This document shows positions 11,314 through 24,085 of a stretch of 64,000 nucleotides of DNA, one piece after another; position 1 is the first letter of the stretch; every line of letters starts with the position of its first letter. The DNA is from Verticillium longisporum (taxonomy: Eukaryota; Ascomycota; Sordariomycetes; Glomerellales; Plectosphaerellaceae). The translations under genes were made by a program, and so were the position numbers. The notes under the pieces are model-generated. The model had not been told where the DNA came from, did not search any database, and worked only from the letters and a program-made list of their open reading frames with translations. The stretch covers positions 1 through 64,000 of the forward strand of contig JAETXT010000007.1 in NCBI GenBank assembly GCA_019188255.1, read 5' to 3'.

Positions 11314-14300
11314 ATGAGGTTCAACTCTGTTGCAGCCCTTCTTGGGGCTGCTGCCGCTGTTCAAGCTCTTCCAGCCATTGAAGAGCGCGCACAATATGCC
11401 AACTCCTCCATCGAAGCCCCGAAGCAGTAGGGCTTTGAGGTTGTCATTGTCTATGCTCGTCCTGCCGAAGGATGCCCGGCTAAGCCTGCTCACTGCGATG
11501 CTGGTGCCCACGATGACCACAAGGCTTACGAGGCACCTTCTCTTCCCGAGCCCTCTATCGCTGAAGATCACGGAGACTCTGGCTTTAAGGGAAGCAAGAC
11601 TGCTACCCTTGAGCACGATGCTCCTATGGCTACCCTTACTCCCGCCATTCACTGGAACTATGACACACGCCCGGCCACCAACGTCATCCCCATCGCCCCT
11701 GAGAAGGCCTCCGAGATGTTTTACGGCATTACTGGTATGATATGATTCTCTGTCAGCTTCTCACATTTGATGGCTAACCCGAATTCACTTAGATCCTTCC
11801 AAGGCCGGCTACTTCGCCTTCCTGACCTACTACTTCAAGACCCCCTCGGTTAACCTCGACCACTGTGACCACGTGACGGATGTCAAGTATGACTCCGATG
11901 AGCTGACGATCGGTTTCGGCTCCGAAGAGGCATACGAGCACGCTGTCTCTACCTGGGCTGATGATGAAGATGTTATCCTCATCGTGTACGTCCCTGGCTG
12001 CGGCGACTACGCTAAGGGCGACCGCTGCTACTTCCAGGTCAAGGCTCTGTCCTATAAGAAGGGTGACCTCGTCATTGTCGCCGGTGGTAAACCTTGCTAC
12101 CCGGATGATATTATCTCCAAGGGTGAGACCGAATGGGGTTGGTGGACTCCTCGCGACGATGGATATGGCCCCAAGGCCCCGAGCACCAAGACCCTGCCTG
12201 GCGTCGGAGGACAGGGCACGACCAGCTCTGCCAGGCCCACTACCACTGCTCGCGCCCAAAACACCCAGTCTGGTGCCTCCTTCACCTGGGGTGGTGGCTC
12301 GACATCGATTGTGACTGCTACAACCGTAGGGCGTTCGTCGCCCTCTGGCAGCGCCTCTGCCGGACCTTCGGCCTCTGGATCTGGCTCGTCTCCTTCTAAC
12401 TCTTAAGACCCCTCTGGCACATCTGCTCCTGGAGCTAGTAGCACATCGGCTGGCTTTGCTGCGGCTAAGCCCAACTGCAATGCCCCTGTTGACACTAAGT
12501 ACGGTTTGCCCTTAGCCTGTTGGGGTGAGCTCTTCGACTACGACCTTGACACTGATCTCGGCTATGAGCCCTTGAGTGCGGAATATAAGACGTTCGCCCT
12601 TACTCTCGCCCCCGAGCTTGATGACTATGCCGAGGCCGATGGAGAGACCTTCGACGGCGACTTCTGGAAGACAAACAAACGGCGCATCCGTGTCCTGAAT
12701 AAGCGTTTCTGTGGCTTCCTGTGTGACGTTGTCGACAAGTACGTCGTCCAGCCCGTCAAGCAGGTATACAAGTCTGCGCAAGAGGTAAGCTCTATTCCTG
12801 GCAGCATTAATAAGGAAGTGAGCTGGAAGCTTCCTGATTCCTCCTCTAAGGATCCCGATGCGAAGACTCTCAAGGATCCTGAGACCAAATAGGTCACTTC
12901 TCCGTGGGGTGACTCGATTCTTCTCAAGGCTTTCGGAAACCAGGAGGGCGATGAAAATAAGAAGCTTAATGGCTACATGAACGTTTTCTGCGTTGGCTGT
13001 GGTGTTTCCGGCAGCGCTAAGCTCGCTGGCCGTGCTGCCTGGACTCCCCTCGGTGGTGTCTTCACCCAGGGCGAGGTTGAGGTGAACACGGATATCAAGT
13101 TCGTACTCAAGCTCGGCATCGACGCCTAGATGACCTATAAGCAAGAGTTCAGTCATACGCTCCTGAATGTCGGCCTCCCTGGTCTCTCCTACGGCGTCGT
13201 GACCATCGGTCCTCGCATTACCGTTGGCTCCCGCGTTGAGCTCGAGGCCGAGGCTAAGGGTAAGCTTCTCGCCGGTGCCGAGATGGGCCTGCAGAACGCA
13301 CACGTGCTCATCGACTTTGTTAACCCCTCCAATAGCAAGCGCGACGGCTGGGACCCCTACTTCAAGCCAGTCTTCGAGGCCGAGGGCGAGATCATGCTCG
13401 CCGCGACTCTGGGCCTGCCCATCGGTCTCCGCTGCGGTCTCCAGATCGGTTAGTGGGACAAGTCCGTCGGTCTCATTGACGAGCCCTCGATCAAGGGCGT
13501 TGCGTAAGTGGCCGCCTCCATCGAGCTGACCGAGGACAAGAAGTTTGCCGCCGGATTCAAGGACATTGACGGTTGCACGGGCATTAGCACCCAGATCAGC
13601 TGGAGGAATAAGCTGTTCATTGACATCTTCGGAACCACCTAGATTCCCCTGCTGGATACCGATGATAGGCCGCTTGCCCGCGGTTGCATTGCGTAAGTTT
13701 TCCCCAACGTATTCGAGAAGGTTGTCACGAGTGAGCACCGACTAACAAGAAGCAGCCTCCCTGGTGTTCCTGGTCAGGAGCCTACCGCCACCGCCGACCC
13801 TACGGCTTCTGCCACGCCTTCCAACCCCGCGACTCCGTCCAACCCCGTAACCCCTGGAGCGTCCAACCTTCCTACGGATCCCGAGAACCCAACTGATCCT
13901 ACCGATCCCGAGGGGCCCACTGATCCCACAGACCCCGAGGACCCCACAGACCCCGAGGAGAACCCGGAGGACGGCGGCGAGGAAAACCCCGAGGACGGTG
14001 GCGAGGAGAACCCCGAGGATGGTGACGGGGGCTCTGAGGAGGACTTCGAGAACTCTGACTTCCAAGAAGCCACTAAGGTCCGCGCTCGTCAGGCAACCAC
14101 ATCCGCTGTGGTCACTACCCCCGCAAATATCACGGGCAAGGTCGTCGACATCACCTCCAAGATCAAGGGCAACGGCACCAGCGTCCTGAGCTACACCCCT
14201 GAGACCCTCCCTAACCGCCCTTACAACACAAGCACCGGTTATGACCTTGCGCTTCTAGTTGACCCTGAGGCCACCACCATGATCGTATCCTGCTCCAACG

Positions 14301-14827
14301 GCAACATGTACGCCTTTGGTGTCGATGGAGAGGACAGCGAGCACTGCTCTGAGATGTGGTCGTCCAAGAACGACGTCCTCGTCACCGACGGTGGCCAGCG
14401 TCTCATGCATTACTACAACAACTCTATGTCTGCCGTCGGCGTCTCTCGCCTCCGCCTCGACGACCAGGAGAACATCCCCTCGGCTGGTGTCGTCGTCGCC
14501 TTTGCTCCCTATAGCGAGGATGACAAGACGGATGACTACTTCTACCTGGCTGTCGATCCCAATGAGCAGGTTTTCTACCTGCTTGTCTGTGACTATGAGG
14601 ATAACTCGGGTTCCAAGATCTTCCTCGCCAAGGACCCCGAGGACGGTGCCGCCATGCTCATGAGCGAGGATCTCCAGTACACTGTCACTGGTGGCAAGGT
14701 CACCGGATGCTACCCGCTCACCCTGATGCAGGGCGAGTACGCGGCCGGCGACGACTACACGACTCTCAGCGAGGCTTCCGACTCGGAGGAGTGGGACCTT
14801 GAGGATGACTGGTTTGAGGAGGAGTGA
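11314..14827 (+). pseudogene. Large secreted protein (DUF7029/DUF7223-like), seven nonsense mutations
   Basis: Exons 11314-11734, 11793-13692 and 13753-14827 join into one 1131-codon frame with no frameshift. Both introns are GT..AG with a CTAAC branch site. The product starts with a signal peptide (MRFNSVAALLGAAAAVQA). It then has a domain with EEAYEHAVSTW and GDRCYF (about residues 150-230), a Ser/Thr/Gly-rich linker, a second large domain around 560-720 (GCGVSGSAK ... GLSYGVVTIGPRI), a Pro/Asp/Glu-rich repeat linker (about 800-880) and a C-terminal lectin-like or cell-surface domain. This recalls fungal secreted DUF7029/DUF7223 proteins; the assignment is from memory. In-frame stops lie at 11428, 12404, 12890, 13127, 13451, 13505 and 13640: five TAG and two TAA, each one C-to-T step from CAG/CAA. 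That fits RIP leaking from the repeat block 1 kb away. The last third is open. Confidence 0.85.
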
Positions 14828-15995
14828 GGCATGAAATGAAGAGAGGAGCGACGACTCGCGTCCGCGTAGCAAAGTTTCCTCTTTCCAATTTCCTTCACGA
14901 GTATACGGACGATTGCACATGATTCACACTACAAGACTCTTTGATGAGATCGACCGCATGTAAAGTAGTATCATATATTATTAATCACTCACCCTGGCTC
15001 CAATCTCCTCAGCGTTGTCCTGGTAAACTCTGAGCCCCGCCGACAGTATTGCCTTTCCGAATCTTCCGCGGGTTGCAAGACTGGCGACTCAAGGTTGCCA
15101 ACAGTTGCCGTCGTATGCGCCCTTGTCTTTGTAAAGCCCCATGTGTCATTTCAAACTCACATGATAGAAGAGCCGGAATGGCCCGGCAAAACGGCACTTT
15201 AACTCAATCCATGCGGGGACAACCAAGATAAGCATATTCCGAAATCTGCAGATGGCTATCTGACATGTTTCCCAGGGCAGCAGACATGGTGATTTCATCC
15301 CTGCATGCCAAGGATCAAACCTCGTATTAATAGCCCAGGTGCTGCTTGGGAACATTAGTGTAGGTGTGTGTGTGTGCGCGCGCCGCCCAGATGCGCCAGC
15401 GCTACACCAACTGACTCGACACCAGTCCCTGGTAGCGTTATCAAGCGCCTCTCGGGCTTCTCACCGCCGAATCGACCATAACACAGTGATATCATAGCGG
15501 AGAGAAAGATGTCATGGGCGAGATGCTCCCTACCAACAGTCAACTGGATATGATGAATGGTGTGTTAGGCTGCTGTATTTGACGCAAAGCTCCCACTATT
15601 CTCAATGAAATTACGTTGAATGACGGTGTTGATTGACATATGCTCCGAGAGGTTCTTCACACAAAACCTTTTGACAGGGCGCCACTTGGAAAGGAGATTG
15701 CCATTGATGGCTAATTCGGGGAGGAAGATCAAGACCTTCAGCATTGAAACGGTACTTGGTTTCCGTTGATCGCATGGACGGTGATTCGCAAGAAGATACA
15801 GCCTACAGTGACAACTGGTACACCAAAAGCTGATCATAAATGTAATGAATAATAATACTTGAGGTTCTATACACAATGATATGTGAGAGCGGCGAAAACG
15901 CGCATGCTACAATAGATTCAGGCTGACATTCGTGATCATTAATATACGGCTTCATCCTTCGCCACCCAGGCCACTTAGACCATCGATGAGGACAA
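14828..15995. other. Convergent intergenic interval with a (GT)n(GC)n microsatellite
   Basis: This lies between the 3' ends of the pseudogene and the chitin deacetylase. A GT/GC dinucleotide run sits at 15364-15383. Short open frames here show no coding character. I see no RNA gene. Confidence 0.6.
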
Positions 15996-16896
15996 CTAAG
16001 CGCGGGGAGTGACCCTGTACCAGTAGGCGTAAGGCTCGCCGAGGCACTCGCCGACAGTAACGGCTGTTGCGCAAGAGAAATTAGCTTACTGTGCAGATTG
16101 AAGAGGCAATGTGGAAGACTCGACATACCCTTAAGCTTGAGCCTCTGGACCTCCTTGATCATAGCAGGGAGCAGGGTCTTGACGGTGGTCTCGTGGACGT
16201 CGTGAGCGAGAACGATGCGGTTGTTGGCGACACCGGCCTTGAAGGCGGCGATGGAGGCGGGCATGTCGAACTTCCAGTCGTTGGTGTCAAGGTCGGCATG
16301 GATGACGCGGTAGCCGAGCTCCTTCATGACGGCAAGGGTCTTGGCGTTGTAGTCGAAGTAAGGAGGGCGCATGTACGTGGGGTAGTAACCGATGAGACGA
16401 CGGAGCTCGTTCTCAAAATCGGTCATCTGCTTGCGGACAGCGGCATCGCTGAGCTGGGTGAGGTAGGGGTGGTCCCAACTATGAAGAGAGTGTTAACGAG
16501 ACGCTGTCTCAGGAACAAGAAACAATGGACGGTAGGTCTCGAAGAAAGACCAGGGTGCGCCAAGACATACGTGTGAGAACCGATCTGGTGGCGGTTGGCG
16601 CGCATGCGCTTGAGGAGAGGAACATAGTTCTTGAGCTCGCCGAAGTTCTTGCCGTTGAGGAAGAAGGTACCCTTCATGCCGGCGGCCTCGAGCTGGTTGA
16701 CGGCGTTCTCGGTCCAGACGTGAGGGCCATCATCGAAGGTCAGGGCGATGGTGTTGGGAACGGTGCACTTGAAGATGGCGACGCCGTTGGGCAGATTCTG
16801 CCTCTTCTCGATGGTGGCCAGGTCCTTGGTGATGGGCGAGGCGGTGGCACCGGCGACTAGGAGGCCGAGCACGCAGTTGCGGAGGTTGACAAACAT
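15996..16896 (-). CDS. Chitin deacetylase (polysaccharide deacetylase, CE4), secreted
   Basis: Exons 16896-16571, 16478-16129 and 16063-15996 give 247 residues; introns are 16570-16479 and 16128-16064, both GTATGT..AG. It removes N-acetyl groups from chitin to make chitosan, in the cell wall or outside the cell. All five NodB/CE4 motifs are visible: TFDDGP (54-58, with the catalytic-base Asp pair), the metal site H108-T-W-D-H112, RPPYF (146-150), DTNDW (about 172-176) and the LAHDVHETT His motif near 200. The start chosen is the ATG at 16896, giving a signal peptide ending near ATASP; an in-frame ATG upstream would put a charged tail before it. There is a dibasic KR at 31-32. No chitin-binding domain is fused, so it is a compact single-domain form. 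A TATAAG-like element lies at 17040-17044, about 145 bp upstream. No lesions are seen. Confidence 0.93.
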
Positions 16897-19800
16897 TATG
16901 TCAGGTTGTTTTAAACGAATGTGGGTGTTGAGCGAGTGTGGGCAGTGCAAACGACTGTGAGGTGGAACGAAGGCTTCAGAAGTCTCGGCTGTCTTCCTTC
17001 AGGATTCCACGCTGGATGGGGGCCATGATCCCTTTTACTTATAAACATTCAAGGCGCTGGCGAAAGCCCCAGAAAGAGGCGCAGTAACCGGGGCCAAGAG
17101 ACCAACACTGGCCCAACAACACAAGGACCAGGTATCATGCGTCAGAACGTTTAGCGAGCGGAGAGGAAGAAAAAACTACATCTGCAGCTCTGACCAGTGT
17201 ACCCTGTCTAGTGTGAATTGCTTCTACCGAAGGGGGCACACATCAGGCAGGTCAGGGGGTGATGGTATGGCGTCGGAGTGGTTGCTTCGCCTCGAACAAA
17301 TCGCGGCCACACGCTGATCAGTAGGACACCACACGAATCGAAAGACAACCTTAACGAGCACCACATGAGCACAATGTGGTGAGCTGCGGCGGGCCAGGGG
17401 TACTGGATGAGTGCTTGTGGTTGCCCGCCCTGATGAGGTTAGCCCTCACCTTGCGATCCCCTGATGCAGCTCGTATTACCGCCAGGGCCTAAAGCAGCCT
17501 AGTTCTTGGCATCCGTAATCTCACGGACACTTGGTCGAGGAGCCTGAGCGGCGCGCGATGATGGTCACCTAGAACCTTTCCACACAGCGGGTTCTAGGGC
17601 TCGGCGTGGCGGCTTCACCGGATGGGCCAGCCCCCCCCCCTTTTGCATCCATTTTTTGGCAGCGCTAGTGGCCCCCAAAGTCGCTCTTGTGGTGGGTTGT
17701 TTGGCACCTGAGGTTGACACTCAGGCCAGCTTCTCCTCACGCCAGCGCACCCGTCGCGCCGCTTCATGTTCGGCCTGGAGCTAGGCCGAGGGGCAACAGG
17801 GGGACACAAGAGCACGGCCATGGGGTCAGTCATGGGGTGATGGTGGGATGAAGCGGTTGTTTCCAGGGATTCGAGACGGCACATTTGTGCATGGTCAGCC
17901 ACTTGGCGTCCATCATCGTGAACTCGTGAGCAGAAGGATGCCGAGACTATTCGCCCGTGCGTCATGCGCGTGGCAACTGATCCCTTTCGGTTCAAGTCCC
18001 GTCGGCGGTTGCGAGAAGGAGGAGGGGCAAGAGGAGGAAAATGAAGGTGGAAAAAAATTGCAGAATCACGATCAGGGTAGGAGGAAAGGCCTCGGCTGAC
18101 CACCCATTCAGCAAGGCCGGTGTGGTTGCTGTGCCGCACGACTTGAGGTCGATAACGCCCCTATTGGCGTTCGGGCAGGAGAAGCAGGGGGCATTGTGGC
18201 GGAGGATCAATCTCATCTCCGACCTACATCTCTCTATGCCGCCCTCTGCCATGGCATGAGAAGACAAATCAGATCTCTGTGCACGCATGATGTGCTGTGC
18301 TGTGTTGGGCTGAGCCACCACTCTTTCTCCAAGACCAAGATCGAGCGAGCCGTTCCGACGGAGGATGTGGCATTCAATCATTGTCTTTCAACCGGGCCAG
18401 GGTTTCTTTGTCCATCGTCTCATCAGGCCATCGCCCCCCTTTACCCCTTCCCCTGATTCCCAGTCAGGTACCTCTCGAGCAAGGTACTTTTGACTTTAAG
18501 CATATTAAGCATGAGTCAAATGGCGCCCGCACGGCCCCCGACGAGTCCTCAGTGGTGACTTGGTGGTAGCAACAGTGATTGAGACATTTCCTGATGCCCC
18601 CTCCTCCTTGTCCTCAGAGCGCTCAAAAGTTACCGGCTGGCCAAGAGTCTCTTCCACGGTATCGGTCGCGCTTCTTCTTCTAATGCCAAGCAGGCAAGGG
18701 CAAGAAAGCACTTCTGGTGACTGACAGGGCATGGTAAGGTTGGGACGATTGGCTCCGGGCCTCGCTTGTTTGCGAGACACAGGCCTCTCGATGCAACACG
18801 CCACGGCGCGACATGCAGCCTTACAGGTGGGTGGTCACTGGCTGGCCTGGCTGGTCAGGAAAGGAGATGGATGCCCTGTCACAACGAGAGCCTAGCAGCC
18901 GCTTGACACCACCACCACCACCACCACCGTCATCGCATCTTGTTTTTTTTCCTGCTCCGCCGCCCAGTTCCCAGGAGGTTAACTTTAATGCCCGAGACAC
19001 CCCTGTTTGGCCGTATTATTGGAGGAACGAAGAGTCTTGCCTCAAAACTTCTCGAGTCTCGCGGCGCGTTGATCACTTTTCAAATCCGGTCTCAACGTCC
19101 CGACATCCCGCGCCCTGGAGCACAGGGTCCATGGAGCCCGGGAACAAGAGGAACCAGGCCCCTGGACCAGGCTATGTGTGGTGAATGGTACCTACATACT
19201 GCCCCTGCATGACCGACAAATCCCGTCGGAAAACTCGTCTAAATGTCAGTCGGCAGTTTCTTGGGTCGCAGCGCCTGCAATCCGTCCCTTCATGCATCTC
19301 TTGCCGCTTTCCGTCACCGAGCCTTCTGCCAAGTCCTTGGCTCTCCTCGTATGCCAAGCGCTCCCGATACCCGCCCGAAGGCAGCGACTCCGGAAATAGA
19401 GGCCCTCCCACCCTCGTCCATCCCCCCTTCGGCCCTGCCGCTCACGCATGATCACCGCCCACAGCGATGAGTAATACCGGGCTCCTCGCAGTAGAGGTAT
19501 TCGGCCCTCGGGGGCCTCACACCTTATCTGGCAAAGCACGCCGCCCTCATGCGCCGCGACCGATGCAACCTCGGGAAGGACGGCGGGGTTCGTATCTGTG
19601 CGCCGAGGCGTGGGAGTCGGAGCGCGTATGTGCTCTCAGCTGCCCGGCGTGGGCTGCTGGAGCGGGATGCGACGTCGAAGCCCCAATAAAGGGCTTGTAG
19701 CAGTACAGTCGCCGGTCGGCGTGCAGGGCGTTAGCACGGCGCCAAGACCGATGATACGATGGTCAGCCCGCAGCTTGTGCTTGGTGCTTGTCATCGGCCG

Positions 19801-20752
19801 TTGAGAAGGACGATGACATTGAGCGACGGAGCGCCAATGCCTCAATCCTCGGTCGATGCGGTCTCGATCGGCGGAACTGCTACCAGCTTGACAAATATTG
19901 GCTGACTCTGCATGCGAAGCGTTGTAATGTGTCTGTCCTGCTGCCATCTTGGAGACCCAGGTATCGGCTGGATCCACGTATGGCCTGATCGACATGGGAC
20001 AATCCGCGGACTCCCGTACTGTCAAGGCCAAGACCACGACGGAGCGGACTGCGGAACTTGGTTTTGGGGATTCGACACGACGATAAGAGGCAGTCGAGCA
20101 CTAGGTATCTTGGCGATGAGTCGAAGCAGAGAGTGTTACTGGCCGTGGCCATGTCAGATGTAGGAGGCCAAAAACGGAACAATATTTTGCTGGAACTTGT
20201 TGTCTACATCACTCTGAGGTAGTACGAAGGATGATGAACACTCGCCTGATGTGCTCATTCGTAGTTCTCTTGGACGGTAGGAAATCGATTTTCCCGCTCA
20301 ACCACCTCTGGAACCAGTTGGTTTGGTGACTGTGGGCGCTGGCGCAAATTGAAAAGAACGAACAGGCCAGATTCAAAGTTGGGAGTCTACAGAGTGATGA
20401 AGATAGCAAGAGCAAGACCACATATGGTCATGAATAACAACTCCGTGCCCTGTGTACTTATGATAACGCTGGCTCTTTCTGTTGCCGTCCCCCCATCCGG
20501 TTCGCTGCGGGTGTTGGCGGAAGATCGATCCGACCGCTTTTTGCCTTTGCCCAAGAATTCATTGACAGCTCAGCCAGTGATGGTTACACACCGAGATAAC
20601 GGAGCCCGAAATTTTAATTGATAAGGTCAGAAAATCGTTTTTCAGTTGTGAACAGTCGCCGTGCGTCCGTTATTCGAAAGCTAGCTTCTATACTAAAACC
20701 TGAGGCTCGTCGAGGCAAGCAAAAGCCGTGCAAATCAGATACAGAGAGGCAA
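16897..20752. other. 3.9-kb gene-poor, GC-normal interval
   Basis: Many short overlapping frames occur on both strands, none longer than about 175 codons and none with a recognisable domain. Landmarks are a run of ten C at 17631-17640 and a (CAC)n trinucleotide run at 18906-18928. It holds the promoter of the chitin deacetylase at its left end. Composition is not AT-rich and CA/TG are normal, so it is not RIP-decayed repeat. I see no supported gene; a divergent or non-coding gene cannot be excluded by eye. Confidence 0.5.
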
Positions 20753-22681
20753 TCAGAGTTTGACGTGCTCGTCTTCAGCATCCACACCAGCCTGCTTGGC
20801 CTCGGCGTCCTGAATCCTGCGCTCCAAATCGTGAGAAGTCGCCTGCGAGGGGTCCATCCTAGGCACAAACAGAGGTGCCTCGGTGAAGAGGTACCTCATC
20901 TCCTCCAGCGGGCGCTTGGCCGTCTCGGGCAGGAATGCCCAGAAGAAGATAGCGTTGGTGAAGTTGCAAACCTGGAAAAATTGATTAGCATCGAAGCCGA
21001 CGCATGTGGCATAGAGAGAGAACTCACGATGAACAGAATGTACCACCTCCAGCCAATGCCATCCTTGTCGTCGAGAGCAACACTCGTGGTCTGGCCGATC
21101 ATGGTGTTGAAGGCGAAGCTCGTCATGGTGGCGATCGAAACGCCCTTGGAACGTGTCTTGGTGTCGAAAATCTCGGCGGGGATAATCCATGACAGAGGAC
21201 CGCACGTGGCGCTGAACGAGAAGTTGTACAGCCAGGTCATAGCGATGAAGCCCCATGAGGCGCCAATGTTGCTCGAGGCACCATCCAGGGAGGGTACTTG
21301 GCCAGCAGGATCGTGGCGATGATGAAGCAGACGGCGTTCAGCAGGTTGCCACCAATGAGCGGGAAGCGACGGCCCGTCTTATCGATGAACAGAATCGTGA
21401 GGAACTGAGCGAACAAGGCCTGACAGCGTCTCAATTAGTATTTCTATCATAACGGCACGCCACAAGGCAGACAGCGGAGAACTTACAATGCAAGAGGAGA
21501 TCGCCTGGTACTTGAGCGCATCGTCACCCGCAATGCCAATCTTCTCATAAATAGCGAGGGAGTAGTACTGAATGGCCGAGACACCTGTCATCTGGACACT
21601 GGCCTGTAGGGCGCAAGCGAGGAAGAGGCGACGGAAGCACGAGCGGTCAGTGAACAGCTCAGCGTACGACTTGGCAGAACCCTCCCTCTCGATAGTGATC
21701 GTATCCTCGATCTGAGAAAACTCGGCAACAACCCAAGCGTCGTTGATATCACCGTGCGCGTGAAGCTTGGCCAGAGTCTGAAGGCCCTCCTCGGTGCGGC
21801 CATTTTGAATCAGCCAGCGAGGCGACTCAGGGAACAGCAGGATGAGCAGGGCCAGGATGCCAGCAGGGACATTCTGAATACCAAGACTGACGCGCCACTG
21901 GTTGTTGTCGTCGGCCGCAAATCCGATGTAGGAGCCTGGAGAAATACTGTAAGTCTTGCTGATAGTGTGATTGACTCGGCGGGTCGTCAAGGGGACAACA
22001 TGATCTCAGCTGTGCAGCTGAACTCGCAAAAGGTAGCCACCGCCGTAAGTCCCCGTGAACAAAGGTATTAACACGTACCGTATGAGATCCAAGCTGCCGC
22101 AAGTGCACCAATACCCAACATGAATTGTTGGAGAGCCGTGACACGGCCACGAATGTCGGGGTGGCAAAGTTCGCCCTGCAAGGTCGAGTCAGCATAATTC
22201 GGAAGCCATGTCGGTTCGAATATGGCACGCCCGACTCACCTGATAAACTGGAATGATCATGCACAGAACTCCGACACCAACACCAGCAAGCGTACGACCG
22301 GCCATGAGAAAGGCAATGTTCTTGCCGATGGTCTGGAGGGTTCCGCCGAGGAGGAAGAAGGAAGCGCCGATCAGGATCGTGAGACGTCGGCCAAAGCGAT
22401 CACCAGCCCAACCGGCAATACCAGCACCGCAGAACGCTCCACCCGTGAAAACACTAACGACGGCGCCGCTGTGATTTTGTTAGAACGGCACGGGGAGAGC
22501 TCGTCTGGGCGAAACCAACTCTGTTGACTTACATTTCGGCTGGATCTTCTCCAAACTTGGACTTGAAGGATGGCGATCCAATGACCTGGGCGATGACACC
22601 AAGATCATAACCAAACGTCAGGGAGCCGAGCGACGCGAAGACGCTGTCGCGAAAATGGTACCATTTCAGAGGGAGAGGCAT
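20753..22681 (-). pseudogene. MFS sugar (hexose-type) transporter with a one-base frameshift
   Basis: Exons 22681-22533, 22468-22240, 22175-22079, 21935-21487, 21419-21028 and 20971-20753 encode about 511 residues if one missing base is allowed for. It would be a 12-helix plasma-membrane sugar/H+ symporter. Visible signatures: GSLTFGYDLG in helix 1, GDRFGRR between helices 2 and 3, PESPRWL after helix 6, DKTGRR between helices 8 and 9, and PETAKRPLEEM after helix 12 (the usual PETKG motif in altered form). The frame breaks once, in exon 5 near 21286, where AAKTACCCTCCCTGG-type sequence (minus) lacks one C of an expected four-C run; everything on either side is open and conserved. A homopolymer position makes a sequencing error possible. 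The start at 22681 (MPLPLKWYHF) is the first ATG in frame. A TATATA element lies about 95 bp upstream (22776-22785). Confidence 0.85.
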
Positions 22682-24085
22682 GGAGACGAGGATGATGGTT
22701 GGTGTGATGCGCGTGCGTGACAAGGCAATAGCATCTCTGGGCGTTCCTATTCCAACCGCAGCGCGGCCTCTTGGGCTATATATTTGGCACGTCTCCCCTC
22801 GTTACCCAGAGAGCCGAGTCCCGAGAATCGCCTGACGAGGACTCGGCCGTCTTTTGCTGTGTCGCACTACGCCCGGGGTAGTTGGCCCCGGAACACGATG
22901 ACATTGTCCAATAAAAGTCCTTTTTCTGTGCGGGGGACCCCAGATGTAGATAGCGCATCCGGAGAAAGTAACGGCAATTGGACAAGGATGAGAGCCGACA
23001 CTCGAGGCGGTTTGCGTCAAGCTTCTGGGGCTCCAGATGCGCACCACTCAGCGGCGAGGACGGCCGCGTCGAAGCTTTGACATGACAACAGCCTGATCAA
23101 GCATCATTGGCTTGAGCTGTCGTGTGGCTTGCCCGGGACTTGGAGGATGCGGGTGGATGGACGGGGAAATTGAAGCCGCATGACTTCATTCGACTTGTTG
23201 GTTGACGACCTTGGGGAATGAGGCGTCACCTAGACGCTATTGGACTGCAGCGTTCGATATGCGCTCCTGTCGGGATGCAGCTAGATAGCTTGTCGCATGT
23301 TTCACGGTCTTCCAGCCATCTCGTAGTATGGCTAAGCGATGCGCGTTCCGACCTGATTCCCGCCGCCGCCGCCAAGTCAGGTTGATCACCAGGACAACTT
23401 CCACATCAGTCAGCCGAAACTACGTGTGCTTGACCATGGCGCCGGAATCCGTCTGAGCTGTCAATTCATCACCGGCTCTGGCAGAGGGGTTGATCGTCCA
23501 TGAGGGCGGGTAAGTCTAGGCAGTTTGAGCGAGGGCCACCTTGGCCCCACGAGCCGCACTGGCTCGTGCCGAAGACGCGCATCAACGCTTGAATATGGGG
23601 TCTAGACGGGGACGGTCGAGGTAACGTGGATGTTGACAAGCTGATAGTTTCCACGCCGTACGAGATTCCTCCATTCCTATTCCAGACAACTGTATGGATC
23701 ATATTGGTAATGGCGTCTAATGGACCTTTGTTGCATGGACACTTTCCTTGGCTGTTTGTCCACCATCATTCATATCATCTGGCTTCTCTGACAGCGACCC
23801 CATGTTGCACAGGCCATGACTCATGGCATGGACAGAACGGCAAGAGTGTGTAGCAGCACATGATTTCCTAGCTTCAGGTCAGATCAAACGTCATGACACA
23901 TCTTCGCAGGCTCGTACTCGTTCGATAGCCTCAGACTTCCAAGCTGTCTTTTCTGTCATTCCTGGAGCCCCGGTTGCTGCGTGTAATATGTCTCCGGCCG
24001 GCAAGCAAAGTGAAGACATTATGATTAATACTACAAGAAAATCCGTCACATCCGGTAGCAGCATAAATATGCACCAAGCCCAACA
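22682..24085. other. Intergenic interval, sugar transporter promoter to tRNA-Arg
   Basis: It contains the TATA-like element of the transporter and nothing else I can support. Short frames on both strands have no recognisable domain. Confidence 0.55.
22776..22785 (-). promoter_or_regulatory. TATA-like element of the sugar transporter
   Basis: AAATATATAG on the minus strand, about 95 bp upstream of the ATG at 22681, in otherwise GC-rich surroundings. Position and sequence fit a fungal TATA box; it is untested. Confidence 0.45.

Noticed and set aside
12512..13738. A 408-codon open frame on the minus strand
   Set aside because: It lies wholly antisense to the secreted-protein pseudogene, whose plus-strand frame has a signal peptide, two introns and consistent domain-like sequence. 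Long antisense frames arise from its GC-biased third positions.
11314..14827. Stop-codon reassignment or selenocysteine-like recoding to explain repeated TAG/TAA
   Set aside because: Neighbouring intact genes use TAG, TAA and TGA as normal stops (for example chitin deacetylase TAG, tyrosinase TAA, P450 TGA). CA-to-TA mutation explains the pattern more simply.
22682..22723. Extended N-terminus for the sugar transporter
   Set aside because: The extension begins at a TTG codon, not ATG; the first ATG in frame is at 22681 and fits family starts.
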